DNA from: Peribacillus muralis
Lineage (GTDB): Bacteria > Bacillota > Bacilli > Bacillales > DSM-1321
Reading direction: 5' to 3'
DNA length: 64,000 nt
Assembly: GCF_001439925.1 (NCBI RefSeq)
Contig: NZ_LMBV01000004.1
Location: 337,446-401,445, forward strand
Below, one piece after another: positions 18,327 through 27,774 of the stretch. Below the pieces are notes generated by a model. It ran no database searches. It worked only from the letters and a program-made list of their open reading frames with translations, and was not told where the DNA came from. Both the position numbers and the translations under genes were made by a program. Every line of letters starts with the position of its first letter. Position 1 is the stretch's first letter.

Positions 18327-19766
18327 ATGAACATACTATTTGCTGCTTCAGAATGCGCCCCCTTTATAAAAACGGGAGGGCTTGGAGACGTCATAGGAGC
18401 GCTCCCGAAAGCGCTAATAAAACAGGGAGTCCATGTAAGTGTCATCCTGCCAAAATATGGGGATCTCCCTAACCAGTTCAAACAGGAAATGAAGCATATG
18501 ACCAGTATTGAAGTTCCTGTAGGCTGGCGCCAGCAATTTTGTGGAATTGAAAAGCTTGTTGCCAATGGTATTACATACTATTTTTTGGATAATGAATATT
18601 ATTTCAAAAGACATGGGAGTTACGGCTTTTTCGATGATGGCGAAAGGTTCGCCTTCTTTTCACGAGCCGTATTAGAGGCTTTGCCTTACTTAGAAGAAAA
18701 GCCGGATATCGTTCACTGCCATGATTGGCAGACTGGCCTTGTCAGTGTATTATTGAAGGCACATTATCACAACCATCCTTTTTACGAGGATATTAAAACG
18801 GTATTCACCATACATAATTTACGCTATCAAGGAATTTATTCTAAAACGGTTTTAGCAGAATTACTGGATTTGAGTGAATTATATTTTACGATCGATGGTC
18901 TTGAATTTCATGGGAATGTCAGTTATTTAAAGGCTGGCTTAGCTTTCTCGAATATCGTCACGACGGTAAGTCAAAGCTATGCAGAAGAAATTCAAATCCC
19001 TTATTTCGGGGAAAATTTGGATGGTTTTTTACGAAAAAGAAATGGTGATCTTAAAGGCATCATCAATGGAATTGATTATGAGGAATATAATCCTAGCACA
19101 GATGAATTCCTTGCTGTTCCTTTTGATTCCTATGAAGGGAAAATGGAGAATAAACGTCAGTTACAGGAAGCGTTGAATCTTCCAGTGATGGAAGATGTTC
19201 CGGTACTATCCATGGTAACAAGGCTCGTTGATCAAAAAGGAATCGACCTTATCCTCCATGTTTTTCATGAAATGATGAACCAGGGAATCCAATTCATTCT
19301 TTTAGGTACGGGCGAGGAGCAATATGAATCAGCATTTCGTCATTTAGCTGAACAATACCCAAATCAAGTATCTGTCCATACATATTTTGACGAGGGTTTA
19401 GCGCGGCGAATATATGCAGGCTCCGATATGTTTCTGATGCCTTCCCAATTTGAGCCGTGTGGAATTGGCCAGCTGCTAGCTCTGCGTTATGGCACCCTCC
19501 CAGTGGTAAGGGAGACAGGTGGACTTCGTGATACGGTCATCCCTTATAATCAATTCACTGGTGAAGGGAATGGCTTCAGTTTTACGAATTATAATGCACA
19601 CGATATGCTTCATACCATTGAGCAATCCGTTGGTCTGTACAAATTCCAGCCAAAGCGGTGGAAGAGCCTAGTGAAAGGCGCAATGAAGCAGGACTTTAGT
19701 TGGTCATCATCATCTTTGGCTTATATAAAGTTATATGAAAGCCTGCTTCCTGTTTTGCAACGATAA
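18327..19766 (+). CDS. glgA: Glycogen (starch) synthase, ADP-glucose type
   Basis: GT5 enzyme extending alpha-1,4-glucan. The 479-aa product starts MNILFAASECAPFIKTGGLGDVIGALPKAL, containing the KTGGL ADP-glucose-binding motif, and has HCHDWQTGL and a C-terminal MPSQFEPCGIGQLLALRYG (E-x7-E element). GAGGAGGTG precedes ATG 18327. It ends the operon: a terminator follows and glgP is not present. Confidence 0.96.
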   Translation: MNILFAASECAPFIKTGGLGDVIGALPKALIKQGVHVSVILPKYGDLPNQFKQEMKHMTSIEVPVGWRQQFCGIEKLVANGITYYFLDNEYYFKRHGSYGFFDDGERFAFFSRAVLEALPYLEEKPDIVHCHDWQTGLVSVLLKAHYHNHPFYEDIKTVFTIHNLRYQGIYSKTVLAELLDLSELYFTIDGLEFHGNVSYLKAGLAFSNIVTTVSQSYAEEIQIPYFGENLDGFLRKRNGDLKGIINGIDYEEYNPSTDEFLAVPFDSYEGKMENKRQLQEALNLPVMEDVPVLSMVTRLVDQKGIDLILHVFHEMMNQGIQFILLGTGEEQYESAFRHLAEQYPNQVSVHTYFDEGLARRIYAGSDMFLMPSQFEPCGIGQLLALRYGTLPVVRETGGLRDTVIPYNQFTGEGNGFSFTNYNAHDMLHTIEQSVGLYKFQPKRWKSLVKGAMKQDFSWSSSSLAYIKLYESLLPVLQR

Positions 19767-19781
19767 ATGGATAGGAAATAT

Positions 19782-19830
19782 ACAAAACACTTGCGAGATT
19801 AAATTCTTCGTAAGTGTTTTGTTTCTTTTA
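19782..19830 (+). terminator. Terminator of the glg operon
   Basis: ACAAAACACTT (19782-19792) pairs with AAGTGTTTTGT (19812-19822), followed by TTCTTTT. Confidence 0.9.
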
Positions 19831-19892
19831 CCATCAATTAGGGGTATATATTTAAATGTACATAAAATATTGCTGTGTAGGAGAATGAAACG

Positions 19893-21398
19893 ATGAAAAG
19901 AAGAAGAATGGAAATTGTATTTTTATTTATTATAATAGCTGCGGTTTATATGATCTTATTTACACAAGCTAGCTTTGAATTAAAGCTATTTTTTGGAGGA
20001 TTATATATTTTTGTCATGTTCATAACGATGATTTCCCTCATGCTCGAAAATAGATTTGCTCACGAGACCCTATTATGGATGTACGTTCTCGTGTTTTTCC
20101 CGGTTTTGGGATATCTGTTTTATTTATTTTCAGGTCAACTTTATTTAAAAGGCTATTTGTATCAAAGCAAACGGAAACGAGATCGTGAAGAATGGAAGAA
20201 CCTCGTATCACATGTATCATCGCCAGATTTATCGTTCCTGAATAATCATCAGCAATCGTTCGCGGCGTTTGCCGAAAATGCTTCTGAGACCAAAATAAGT
20301 ACAGCTTCAAAAACAGCAGTTCTGAAAAACGGAAATGAAACATTTACGGAAATTATAAAGCAGTTAAAAAAAGCCGAAAAGTTCATTCATATTGAATATT
20401 ATATTTTTCGGTCAGATAGGCTTGGTACGGAAATTATCGATATCCTCATAGAAAAAGCGGAAGCCGGTGTGGAGGTATTATTCATTTTTGATGCAGCCGG
20501 CAGTTTAAAACTTTCTAATAATGAAATTAAACGAATGAAAAATGCTGGAATAAAAGCCTTTCCTTTTTCTCCATTGAAACACGGTTTCTTCAATCAAAAA
20601 TTCAATTTCAGGAATCACCGGAAAATCATCATCATTGATGGGGAGATTGGCTTTGTGGGCGGCTTAAACGTCGGGGAGGAATATTTAGGAAGAAATAAAG
20701 AGATTGGATTCTGGAGGGACACTCACATGGTCCTTAAAGGGGAGGCGGTCTATATGCTACATACCGTGTTTCTTTTGGATTGGGAATATGTCAGTGGCGA
20801 AGATGTATTGCAAGAGCGTCCGCAATTAAAAAGCGAAGGTGAAAAAGGCGATGGAGCTGTCCAGGTGGTGGCAAGCGGACCGGATACTCAGCAGGGAATC
20901 ATGAGTGATTTTTATTATGCGCTAATCACTAGCGCTACTGAATCAATTTGGATAGCTAGTCCATACTTCGTGCCTAATCAAGCAATTAAAGCAGCGATCA
21001 AACATGCTGCCGTAAAAGGGATTCAAGTTAGGCTAATGGTTCCAGCAGTAAATGATGGGTTTTTAACCCAATATGGCAGCCGCTCATATTTCGGCGAACT
21101 GCTCCAATATGGTGTAGAGGTATATTCCTATAAAAAAGGTTTTTTACATCAGAAACTTATCATCGTCGATGGTGATACCGCATCCATCGGGACGGCAAAC
21201 ATGGATATGAGGAGTTTTCATCTTAATTTTGAAGTCAATGTCTTCCTTATGGGCAGCCGCTCCATCGATGATCTTATCTCTCACTATAAGGACGATATGC
21301 TGCATAGTGAAAAACTAGACCCGATTACATATAATAGTCGAAGCATGCTTGAACGGTCAAAAGAATCATTTGCCAGGTTGTTCTCCAATGTACTCTAA
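19893..21398 (+). CDS. cls: Cardiolipin synthase (phospholipase D family)
   Basis: Condenses two phosphatidylglycerol molecules into cardiolipin. The 501-aa protein has two N-terminal transmembrane segments (about residues 8-28 and 33-75), then two HKD motifs: HRKIIIIDGEIGFVGGLN and HQKLIIVDGDTASIGTANMD. The spacing and length are standard for bacterial Cls. AGGAGA lies upstream of ATG 19893. Monocistronic by context. Confidence 0.93.
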   Translation: MKRRRMEIVFLFIIIAAVYMILFTQASFELKLFFGGLYIFVMFITMISLMLENRFAHETLLWMYVLVFFPVLGYLFYLFSGQLYLKGYLYQSKRKRDREEWKNLVSHVSSPDLSFLNNHQQSFAAFAENASETKISTASKTAVLKNGNETFTEIIKQLKKAEKFIHIEYYIFRSDRLGTEIIDILIEKAEAGVEVLFIFDAAGSLKLSNNEIKRMKNAGIKAFPFSPLKHGFFNQKFNFRNHRKIIIIDGEIGFVGGLNVGEEYLGRNKEIGFWRDTHMVLKGEAVYMLHTVFLLDWEYVSGEDVLQERPQLKSEGEKGDGAVQVVASGPDTQQGIMSDFYYALITSATESIWIASPYFVPNQAIKAAIKHAAVKGIQVRLMVPAVNDGFLTQYGSRSYFGELLQYGVEVYSYKKGFLHQKLIIVDGDTASIGTANMDMRSFHLNFEVNVFLMGSRSIDDLISHYKDDMLHSEKLDPITYNSRSMLERSKESFARLFSNVL

Positions 21399-21471
21399 TG
21401 GGAAAAAACACGGATCAATAGTATAGTGGAAAGGAACGAAATTAACGGGAATAAGGGGAGTTTAAGAGAAA

Positions 21472-22236
21472 ATGAAATTGGTTTCCTGGAATGTAAATGG
21501 AATTAGGGCTTGTGTAAAGAAAGGATTTTTAGATTACTTCAAAGATGTGGATGCGGATATTTTCTGTCTGCAAGAAACGAAGCTTCAAGAAGGCCAAATC
21601 GCGCTTGAGCTTGAAGGGTACCATCAATATTGGAATTATGCATTGAAAAAAGGTTATTCCGGCACTGCCATATTCACAAAGGAAAAGCCGCTTTCAATAA
21701 AATATGGTGTAGGTGATTTGACCGAGGAACCAGAAGGGAGGATCATCACCCTCGAATACAAGAATTTTTATGTCGTGAACGTCTATTCACCAAATGCCAA
21801 AAGGGATTTGACTAGGCTAGATTATCGTCTCGAATGGGAAGAAGCAATGATCGACTATCTTAAGGAGCTCGACATGATTAAGCCGGTTTTCTTTTGTGGC
21901 GATCTCAATGTAGCGCATCAGGAAATCGACTTGAAAAACCCAAAACCTAACATCGGCAATTCTGGTTTCACAACGGAAGAACGTGGTAAGATGACGGAGT
22001 TGCTTGATGCAGGGTTTATCGATACGTTTCGCCACTTTTATCCTTTACAGGAAGGTGCCTATACGTGGTGGTCGTACATGAGCAAAGTAAGAGAACGAAA
22101 TATCGGGTGGAGAATCGATTATTTCATTGCTTCAAAGCGGTTGTCCAGTTCTCTAATCGATGCCAACATCCACTGTGATATCATGGGGAGCGATCATTGC
22201 CCCGTCGTCTTGGAAGCGAATCTTTCATTCGAATAA
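21472..22236 (+). CDS. exoA: Exodeoxyribonuclease III / AP endonuclease
   Basis: Base-excision repair nuclease of 254 aa. It carries the exonuclease III family motifs MKLVSWNVNGIRACVKKGF, DIFCLQETKLQEG (metal-binding Glu), GDLNVAHQEIDL and the C-terminal GSDHCPV with catalytic His. SD-like AAGGGGAG lies about 12 nt before ATG 21472. Full length. Confidence 0.96.
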   Translation: MKLVSWNVNGIRACVKKGFLDYFKDVDADIFCLQETKLQEGQIALELEGYHQYWNYALKKGYSGTAIFTKEKPLSIKYGVGDLTEEPEGRIITLEYKNFYVVNVYSPNAKRDLTRLDYRLEWEEAMIDYLKELDMIKPVFFCGDLNVAHQEIDLKNPKPNIGNSGFTTEERGKMTELLDAGFIDTFRHFYPLQEGAYTWWSYMSKVRERNIGWRIDYFIASKRLSSSLIDANIHCDIMGSDHCPVVLEANLSFE

Positions 22237-22291
22237 ATTCGGTTAATTGGGGATACTATTGATTACCGATAAACAGGTAGGAGGTAGGATG

Positions 22292-22690
22292 ATGAAGACA
22301 TTCATCGTGAGTTTCCATCAAGAAGATAATGTAGACAGCATGCAGGTGCAAAAACTGACGGCCGCCGAATTTGAAAAAACGACGTCCCGTGGATTTCGCA
22401 GGTTATTTGATTTAGATACTAATATCGGCTATTTCGTCTTTTTTGATGCTGAAGATGATGAGGGGGATTTATCTCATTTGGTCTTACAGTATGCAGAAGA
22501 TAATCAGGATCCAAGTGATTGTTATTCTTTTTCTAAACCTGATTTTTATGAATTCATGGCCCTTTATTTGCAAGGCATGAATGATAGTGAAGAAGATGAA
22601 GAAGGTGATGATGAAGAATATGGGCCTATCCATCATCTTGCCCATTTGATGTTTCACATCGTTGAGGAAGGGAAATCCGTAAAGCCTTAA
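22292..22690 (+). CDS. Acidic protein of unknown function
   Basis: A 132-aa protein, MKTFIVSFHQEDN onward, with a strongly acidic segment DSEEDEEGDDEEYG near residue 110 and a His-rich stretch GPIHHLAHLMFHIVEE after it. No domain was recognised. AGGAGG (22279-22284) is 7 nt before ATG 22292, so this start is preferred over ATG 22289 and the earlier in-frame start at 22247. It lies 55 nt after exoA and 15 nt before the HNH gene, probably in one transcript. Confidence 0.7.
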   Translation: MKTFIVSFHQEDNVDSMQVQKLTAAEFEKTTSRGFRRLFDLDTNIGYFVFFDAEDDEGDLSHLVLQYAEDNQDPSDCYSFSKPDFYEFMALYLQGMNDSEEDEEGDDEEYGPIHHLAHLMFHIVEEGKSVKP

Positions 22691-22705
22691 CGGACGTAGT
22701 GGGAA

Positions 22706-22984
22706 ATGAGAGGTACATGTGAGCTTTGTCAAAGGGATGGAATTGAATTGACCGTCCATCATTTAATACCAAGAGAAGAGGGAGGCAGTCATTTACCAAC
22801 TGCAGCCCTTTGTAAATCATGCCATAAACAGATTCACGCCCTGTATTCAAACAGGGAGCTAGCCATCCGCTTATATACGATAGCATTGCTTAAAGATGAT
22901 GAATCCTTAAAAAAATATATAAAGTGGATTAAAAAACAGCCGGCAACGAAAGCAGTCAAAATAAGAAAATCCAAAACCAAATAA
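22706..22984 (+). CDS. HNH-domain endonuclease-like protein
   Basis: A 92-aa protein built almost entirely of an HNH module: zinc-binding CELCQRDG, catalytic LTVHHLIPREEGGSH, and CKSCHKQIH with the second CxxC and final His. The C-terminus is Lys-rich (KAVKIRKSKTK), suggesting nucleic-acid contact. Single-domain HNH proteins like this are widespread in Bacillus and uncharacterised. The ribosome binding site is weak (GTGGGA). It is the last gene before a bidirectional terminator. Confidence 0.85.
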   Translation: MRGTCELCQRDGIELTVHHLIPREEGGSHLPTAALCKSCHKQIHALYSNRELAIRLYTIALLKDDESLKKYIKWIKKQPATKAVKIRKSKTK

Positions 22985-23026
22985 AAAGGGGAAAGCCGTC
23001 TGTTATGATGATGGCTTTCTCCTTTT
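22983..23026. terminator. Bidirectional terminator between converging genes
   Basis: AAAAGGGGAAAGCC (22983-22996) pairs with GGCTTTCTCCTTTT (23013-23026), one mismatch. A- and T-rich flanks allow use from both sides. Confidence 0.85.
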
Positions 23027-23031
23027 GCTTT

Positions 23032-23553
23032 TTAGCTTGCCTTATTTTTTAACCGATCCAATAAAAATCCGCCTTTGAAATAACGCGGTTCATATGAAAT
23101 GATGAAAGCCTTCGGTTCGAATTTTTCAACGGTTGCGATTAATTCTTGCTCACGGTTTCGTTTCGTCAAGATTTCCATTCGATAACGGTTGCTATCCCTG
23201 CCCTCACCAGTATAGAGGGTGACACCGAATCCATTGTTCCTTAGTGTATCGACTAACTCAGCATTTTTGGATTGGGTATTTACGGTTACATTTATATAGC
23301 CGATGGCGAGTTTTTGCTCAATTTTCGTTCCAAAAATAATACCGATACCAAAACCGACAGCATATACAACCATGGCAAGAAAGCTTTGGTCACCGCCAAA
23401 TACGAGAGACAAACCAAAAACGTATACTAACATTTCTGCAATGCCTAGTATTGAGGCAAGGATGGTGATATTTTTCACTAAGAAAATGGTTCGCAGCGTG
23501 TAAATCGGTACATAAATAAGTTGCAATAGTAGTATTAGAAGTATCTCTTTCAA
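23032..23553 (-). CDS. yebE: UPF0316/DUF2179 membrane protein YebE-like
   Basis: A 173-aa protein with three N-terminal transmembrane helices (about residues 3-22, 28-50 and 58-78) and a cytosolic C-terminal DUF2179 ferredoxin-like domain, from INVTVNTQSKNAELVDTL to FEPKAFIISYEPRYFKGGF. The YRTLRTIF-like segment LIYVPIYTLRTIFLVK is typical of the family. Function is unknown. Encoded opposite to its neighbours and sharing a terminator with the HNH gene. Confidence 0.85.
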   Translation of the reverse strand: MKEILLILLLQLIYVPIYTLRTIFLVKNITILASILGIAEMLVYVFGLSLVFGGDQSFLAMVVYAVGFGIGIIFGTKIEQKLAIGYINVTVNTQSKNAELVDTLRNNGFGVTLYTGEGRDSNRYRMEILTKRNREQELIATVEKFEPKAFIISYEPRYFKGGFLLDRLKNKAS

Positions 23554-24135
23554 AACAGCACCTCACCATATCTTGTAGTTATTTTACGATGTTTGAGCTT
23601 TTGGGATCATCATCCCATATGTAACATCTTCCATAATCTAACCACAATTTATAAGCTGAATTCAATGGGAATATTATGTATTTTGTGTGAATGTTTATAG
23701 AGAGGGAATTCGAACAAATTATATTTTTTGGCTTTGTTAAAGATTGTGTTGTTATTAGATTAAAAACGAACGCTCGTTCCTGAATGGGCTGATATTACTG
23801 AGAGCAAGTGAGTTTTAATGGCGGTAGTGGGTTTAATCAAACCAAATCAAATACATCAGCAGCGATTGAAGGAGTTCTGCACAAAGAGAAACAGAATCTG
23901 TATTCACTGATGTATTTTACTTGTTTCTTCTCAGGTAACATAACTTATGATAAACTATTGTTATCAGAACTTTCCAAATAATGGAGCGTTCCTTATACCG
24001 TTTTATCGGCCAGTTTAATTGAACAAAGAATTGGCATGACATCTTATTAATTAGCGAGCAATCTCTAACACGTCGCAAATGAATTCTGACCAAAGGTATG
24101 ATCTATAATAGGGATTAAATTGGAGGGGATAGAAA
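23554..24135. other. Gene-free interval
   Basis: No open frame with a credible ribosome binding site. An isolated dyad GAACGCTCGTTC (23768-23779) resembles TetR-family operators but no regulator gene is adjacent. Otherwise AT-rich sequence. Confidence 0.4.
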
Positions 24136-24630
24136 ATGGATGTAAAGACACTTTTGTTACAACAGTGGGCAAACTGCTTAGATAAAGAAGAATGGTTTCC
24201 ACCACTTGAAAAAGTGCTAGAGGATGTTACTTTTGAACAAGCACTTTGGAAACCAGCGGATGGGACAATGAATTCCATTTGGGAATTAGTTTGTCATTTA
24301 CTTTTCTATGAAAAAAGATTTCTGATGCGATTTCTTGGTGAAACAGCGAATGAACCACAGGCAGAAGATAATGATGCTACATTTCGAATCCCAACTGAGA
24401 CGTTAGAAAATTGGAAAGAAACAAAACAAGAATACTTTCATGTTCATCGTGAACTGGGAAAAATACTAGCAAAATCTGAACATGAAGATTTGTATAGACA
24501 GATCCCAGGAGAAGATAATTCATTAGTGCTTGAACTGAAGAGTTTAGCGTTGCACGACGCATACCATATTGGACAAATTGTATTCCTAAGTAAAATGCAA
24601 GGAGCTTGGCCTGCGAAGCGCAGCTTTTAA
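24136..24630 (+). CDS. DinB-family four-helix metalloprotein
   Basis: A 164-aa DinB/YfiT-like protein. Putative metal-ligand histidines are in ELVCHLLFYEKRFL (about residue 55) and LHDAYHIGQIVFL (about residues 140-144), the usual positions. Members include thiol S-transferases (bacillithiol-dependent) and uncharacterised stress proteins. Monocistronic, with GGAGGGGA before ATG 24136 and a hairpin downstream. Confidence 0.85.
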   Translation: MDVKTLLLQQWANCLDKEEWFPPLEKVLEDVTFEQALWKPADGTMNSIWELVCHLLFYEKRFLMRFLGETANEPQAEDNDATFRIPTETLENWKETKQEYFHVHRELGKILAKSEHEDLYRQIPGEDNSLVLELKSLALHDAYHIGQIVFLSKMQGAWPAKRSF

Positions 24631-24685
24631 AAAGCTTCGTTAGCTTTACGGTTATTTCTCTATAGGTGCTTTAAAGGAATAAGAA

Positions 24686-24712
24686 TGGGAACGTCCAAAA
24701 CGGACGTTCCCA
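24686..24712. terminator. Terminator-like hairpin after the DinB gene
   Basis: TGGGAACGTCC (24686-24696) pairs perfectly with GGACGTTCCCA (24702-24712) around an AAAAC loop. The T-run is interrupted (TATTTTG). Confidence 0.75.
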
Positions 24713-24836
24713 TATTTTGTACTTGAAAAACAACAATACTATTAAAAAAAGCCTATTTATTAAACGAACTTCAACATACTCTTTTTTGTGAAGATTTGGT
24801 ATCATTATCCTTAATCATTCATTGGGGGGATTGATC

Positions 24837-25181
24837 ATGATTAATTATGATGGGCGGATTTTCAAAGCAAAAGTCAATTCAGAAATCGGGGAAGTTTCGG
24901 ACAGTACGTCCTTTCACTATTCACAGGAAGGATCGATTCTTTCAGCAAGCTATCAAGGCGGCGAAATTATTAAAGGGACTTTGATAGGACTTGTCAATCC
25001 AGATGGAACTCTTCAATTCCGCTACAACCATATCAATGAACAAGGGGAAATTAGAGGAGGCAGCTGTTTCTCCAAACCGGAAATATTGAATGACGGCAGA
25101 ATACGATTACATGAATGGTGGAAATGGTCAGATCTCGAGCAAAGCGAAGGACACTCCATCATGGAAGAACAGAGAAAATAA
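24837..25181 (+). CDS. Small conserved-type hypothetical protein
   Basis: A 114-aa protein, [12 protein letters not shown] onward, of predicted all-beta character, with repeated Gly-rich turns ([24 protein letters not shown]) and an RLHEWWKW segment near the C-terminus. Homologues in Bacillus are sometimes labelled N-acetylglutamate synthase without evidence; nothing in the sequence supports acetyltransferase activity. ATG 24837 is chosen because GGGGGG (24824-24829) is 7 nt upstream. A histidine phosphatase gene follows 24 nt downstream. Confidence 0.7.
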   Translation: MINYDGRIFKAKVNSEIGEVSDSTSFHYSQEGSILSASYQGGEIIKGTLIGLVNPDGTLQFRYNHINEQGEIRGGSCFSKPEILNDGRIRLHEWWKWSDLEQSEGHSIMEEQRK

Positions 25182-25205
25182 TGTAAACCAATATAGAAAG
25201 GTTTG

Positions 25206-25781
25206 ATGACAATTACGACGATTTGTTTAGTGAGGCATGGCCAAACTGATTGGAATGCACAGGGAAAACTGCAAGGGCAGACCGATATCCCTTTAAATGG
25301 ACTTGGAAAAATACAGGCACGGCAATGTGGTGAATTTTTGATGAAAGAAAATTGGGATGTAATCATTACAAGTCCCCTTATCAGGGCAAGGGAAACGGCT
25401 GATATCATTGCTCTTAACATCAATGTTCCTGTAATTGAAAAAATTGAATTCATTGAAAAGAACTTTGGAGCCGCAGAGGGTTTGACAGCTGAAAAGAGGG
25501 AGGCGGCATTCAAAGATAAAGCCTATCCTGGCCAAGAAAGTGAACAGTCACTCACGAGCAGGCTGATGAAGGGACTTCAAGAAATCCAGGAGGAATATCC
25601 CGAAAGGAAAGTAATTCTCGTTGCACATGGGGCCGTCATTCATTTTATATTACGATTGATGTCCAACCAATCAATTATATCCAATGAAATGCGTTTATCC
25701 AATGCATGCTTGAGCACGATAAGATTCGAGGTCGATTCTTGGATCATAAAGGACTTCAATCAAATCAATCACTTATCATAA
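25206..25781 (+). CDS. Histidine phosphatase family protein (phosphoglycerate mutase-like)
   Basis: A 191-aa branch-1 histidine phosphatase. The catalytic LVRHGQTDWNAQGKLQG motif is at residues about 8-24, SPLIRARETA holds the second Arg, and VILVAHGAVIHFIL holds the second His. Substrate may be a phosphosugar or small phosphoester, as for PhoE/YhfR; it cannot be assigned from sequence. ATG 25206 is preferred to TTG 25203 from spacing to AGAAAGG. Probably co-transcribed with the upstream hypothetical gene. Confidence 0.88.
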   Translation: MTITTICLVRHGQTDWNAQGKLQGQTDIPLNGLGKIQARQCGEFLMKENWDVIITSPLIRARETADIIALNINVPVIEKIEFIEKNFGAAEGLTAEKREAAFKDKAYPGQESEQSLTSRLMKGLQEIQEEYPERKVILVAHGAVIHFILRLMSNQSIISNEMRLSNACLSTIRFEVDSWIIKDFNQINHLS

Positions 25782-25840
25782 TGCTATAAAAGGAATAGGC
25801 TTGGCTGTTCTCACCAGCTCATGAAAGAAAGAAGGAAATC

Positions 25841-26518
25841 ATGATTAATAAAAAGACGGCAATGGTCTTGGGGGCAACGGGAGTGGTCGGCACCCAGCTC
25901 GTTAAAGAATTAGGCAATAGCCATATATATGAAGAAATTCACTTGCTGACAAGAAGGCATGTGGAAATCAAAGAACCGAATTGCACCGTACATACCGTAG
26001 ATTTCGAACGTTTAACTTCGTTTGCGCATTTATTTAACGTCACGGATGTTTTTATATGCTTGGGTACAACGATCAAGAAGGCAAAATCTAAAGAGGCGTT
26101 TCGTAAAGTCGATTATGACTACGTTATGAAAGCGGCGAAAATCGCTAAGAACTGCAATGTTGAGAAATTACTTGTCATAACGGCTATGGGAGCCAATTCA
26201 AAATCAACCTTTTTTTACAGTCGTGTAAAAGGTGATGTCGAAGGGGGACTTCAACAATTAGCTCTGAAATCGGTCCATATATTTCGTCCTTCCTTACTTC
26301 TTGGCGAACGAGAGGAATTCCGGGTCGGTGAGAAGATTTCAGGTATAGTGAGTTCCATTGCCCAATTTATCTTCATAGGACCACTACGTCCCTATCGTGC
26401 CATTGAAGCAAAAAAAGTAGCCGCTGCTATGTATATCGCGGCCCAAACATCCACTACAGGCTTTCACATTCATCCTTCTGATGATATCGAGAAGCTTGCA
26501 GCTTCGAATGATTGTTAA
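25841..26518 (+). CDS. Atypical short-chain dehydrogenase (NAD(P)-binding, HTATIP2-like)
   Basis: A 225-aa Rossmann protein with VLGATGVVGTQLVKEL at the N-terminus (GATGxxG cofactor loop), VFICLGTTIKKAKSKEAFRKVDYD and HIFRPSLLLGER, which place it among atypical SDRs related to HTATIP2/NAD(P)H-binding oxidoreductases. The classical YxxxK is replaced by YSRVK in STFFYSRVKGDVE. Substrate unknown. Starts ATG 25841 after GAAGGAAATC; a long gene-poor stretch follows. Confidence 0.85.
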   Translation: MINKKTAMVLGATGVVGTQLVKELGNSHIYEEIHLLTRRHVEIKEPNCTVHTVDFERLTSFAHLFNVTDVFICLGTTIKKAKSKEAFRKVDYDYVMKAAKIAKNCNVEKLLVITAMGANSKSTFFYSRVKGDVEGGLQQLALKSVHIFRPSLLLGEREEFRVGEKISGIVSSIAQFIFIGPLRPYRAIEAKKVAAAMYIAAQTSTTGFHIHPSDDIEKLAASNDC

Positions 26519-27774
26519 GGGCTCCCACTTTTGAAATTCCTTTTGCTTCGCCAGAGGTTCAGGTATTAGGGCGAAACGTTCGAAAGCTACCGGTACAAAT
26601 TCATTAATCAATAGATAATTTCAATTTGATCTCGCAAAATTGAAACATGTTTAGATAGAAACTTCAATTCCTCAAGTCTTACAAGCTAAAAGTTATATCC
26701 CAATTGATTGGTGTCCATGGTGCGAGAATCTGGCTTAGAAGACACCTCTAGGACAGTTCCAGCAGGCATAAAGTCGAGGACGGACCTCGAGTGCGCCTGG
26801 TACACACCCAAACATTTGTAGACAAATTCGATATTAATCGGGTTTGTCCTTTCTTGTTAGTCTTTAATTGGGAATGATTTTCTTATTAAATCATTTCAAG
26901 CTCAATTCGCTGAATTAAATCTTTCTTTAAACGAATCTAAGTCGTTGTTGACTAAAGCTCTTATCTAGTGAAGTGAAAGTCCGGTGGTACTCTCTTATAA
27001 TTATTTTGCTTGGCTTGCCATTTAGTTATAGTTGTACCATTTGTAGTTTGAATTTTTGGTGAATGTTCGACGCTTATGTATAGTCATAGTAGATTATAAA
27101 TTTTCGTTAGACTACTTGTCCTTAATATTATTTCACTTATTGTAGCCGATTGAATACAAAACACTGGGAGCAATTGAGGCGATAGCTTCATCTTGATGCA
27201 AAGTGGATTGGAACGGAAGGTGCGAAACTCCTGCGGGAAATGCGGTTAAGGGGAGACCCATAGGCGCAAGCTCCGAGGAGGCTCCCCAACCGCCCGCGGA
27301 AAGGGAGCGCCTGCAGTGGAAAGCCACGGTCTAAGTAAATACCACACGCAAAGCGGAATGGAACGGCAGGGCACTGAGAGATTGGGGTTTTTATACAATA
27401 GATCCCTTTGTCAATATTCTTATCAGTTCTCCATTCTTAACGGTTTTTGAGGCTTTATATTGGTTGTTGAAACCCTTTCGTTATCATCCTGTGATATCTG
27501 TCATCCATTCTTTATCTGTTTGTTCTTTGTATGATAAGCAGTTGTGCTATTATTTAAAAGGTTATCAAGTATGTGGATAGAATTAACTGCAGGTGATTAT
27601 TCATCGCATTAGAGGAAATGTAATAGATATGCGCACTTGCATAGTTTTAAAAAACAGTTTTGAAGTTTCTCGATATCGCGACCCAAACTAAGTTAGAAGG
27701 GACTTGTTTTCCATAGATTGCCCAGCATCACAATAGATAACTTCATGGAAAGTAAAAAGGAAAGGTGAAAAAAT
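26519..27774. other. Long gene-poor interval
   Basis: 1.25 kb without a supported gene. It holds a GACAAATTCGAT/ATCGGGTTTGTC hairpin (26821-26848, related to the hairpins at 1171, 12376 and 45011), a small CGAGG/CCTCG stem-loop near 26774-26789, and a GC-rich repeat at 27203-27328. Base composition outside the repeat is AT-rich. Confidence 0.5.
27203..27328. repeat. GC-rich interspersed Bacillaceae-type repeat
   Basis: A GC-rich block containing GCGAAACTCCTGCGGGAAA, GGCGCAAGCTCCGAGGAGGC, CGCCCGCGGAAAG and GAGCGCCTGCAGTGGAAA. This recurring intergenic element is familiar from Bacillus-related genomes and is often mis-annotated as short proteins on either strand. The last 17 nt match exactly, in inverted orientation, at 1291-1307. 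No transposase is associated. Confidence 0.75.

Noticed and set aside
23768-23779. GAACGCTCGTTC dyad, TetR-operator-like
   Set aside because: Short, imperfect at the centre and no regulator or target gene adjacent.
26690-26820. WCPWCENL-like translation near a small stem-loop
   Set aside because: Stops in the frame on both sides; thioredoxin-like resemblance is limited to a few residues.
27133-27327. 64-codon frame on the minus strand
   Set aside because: Lies entirely in the GC-rich repeat; such frames are artefacts of the element's composition.
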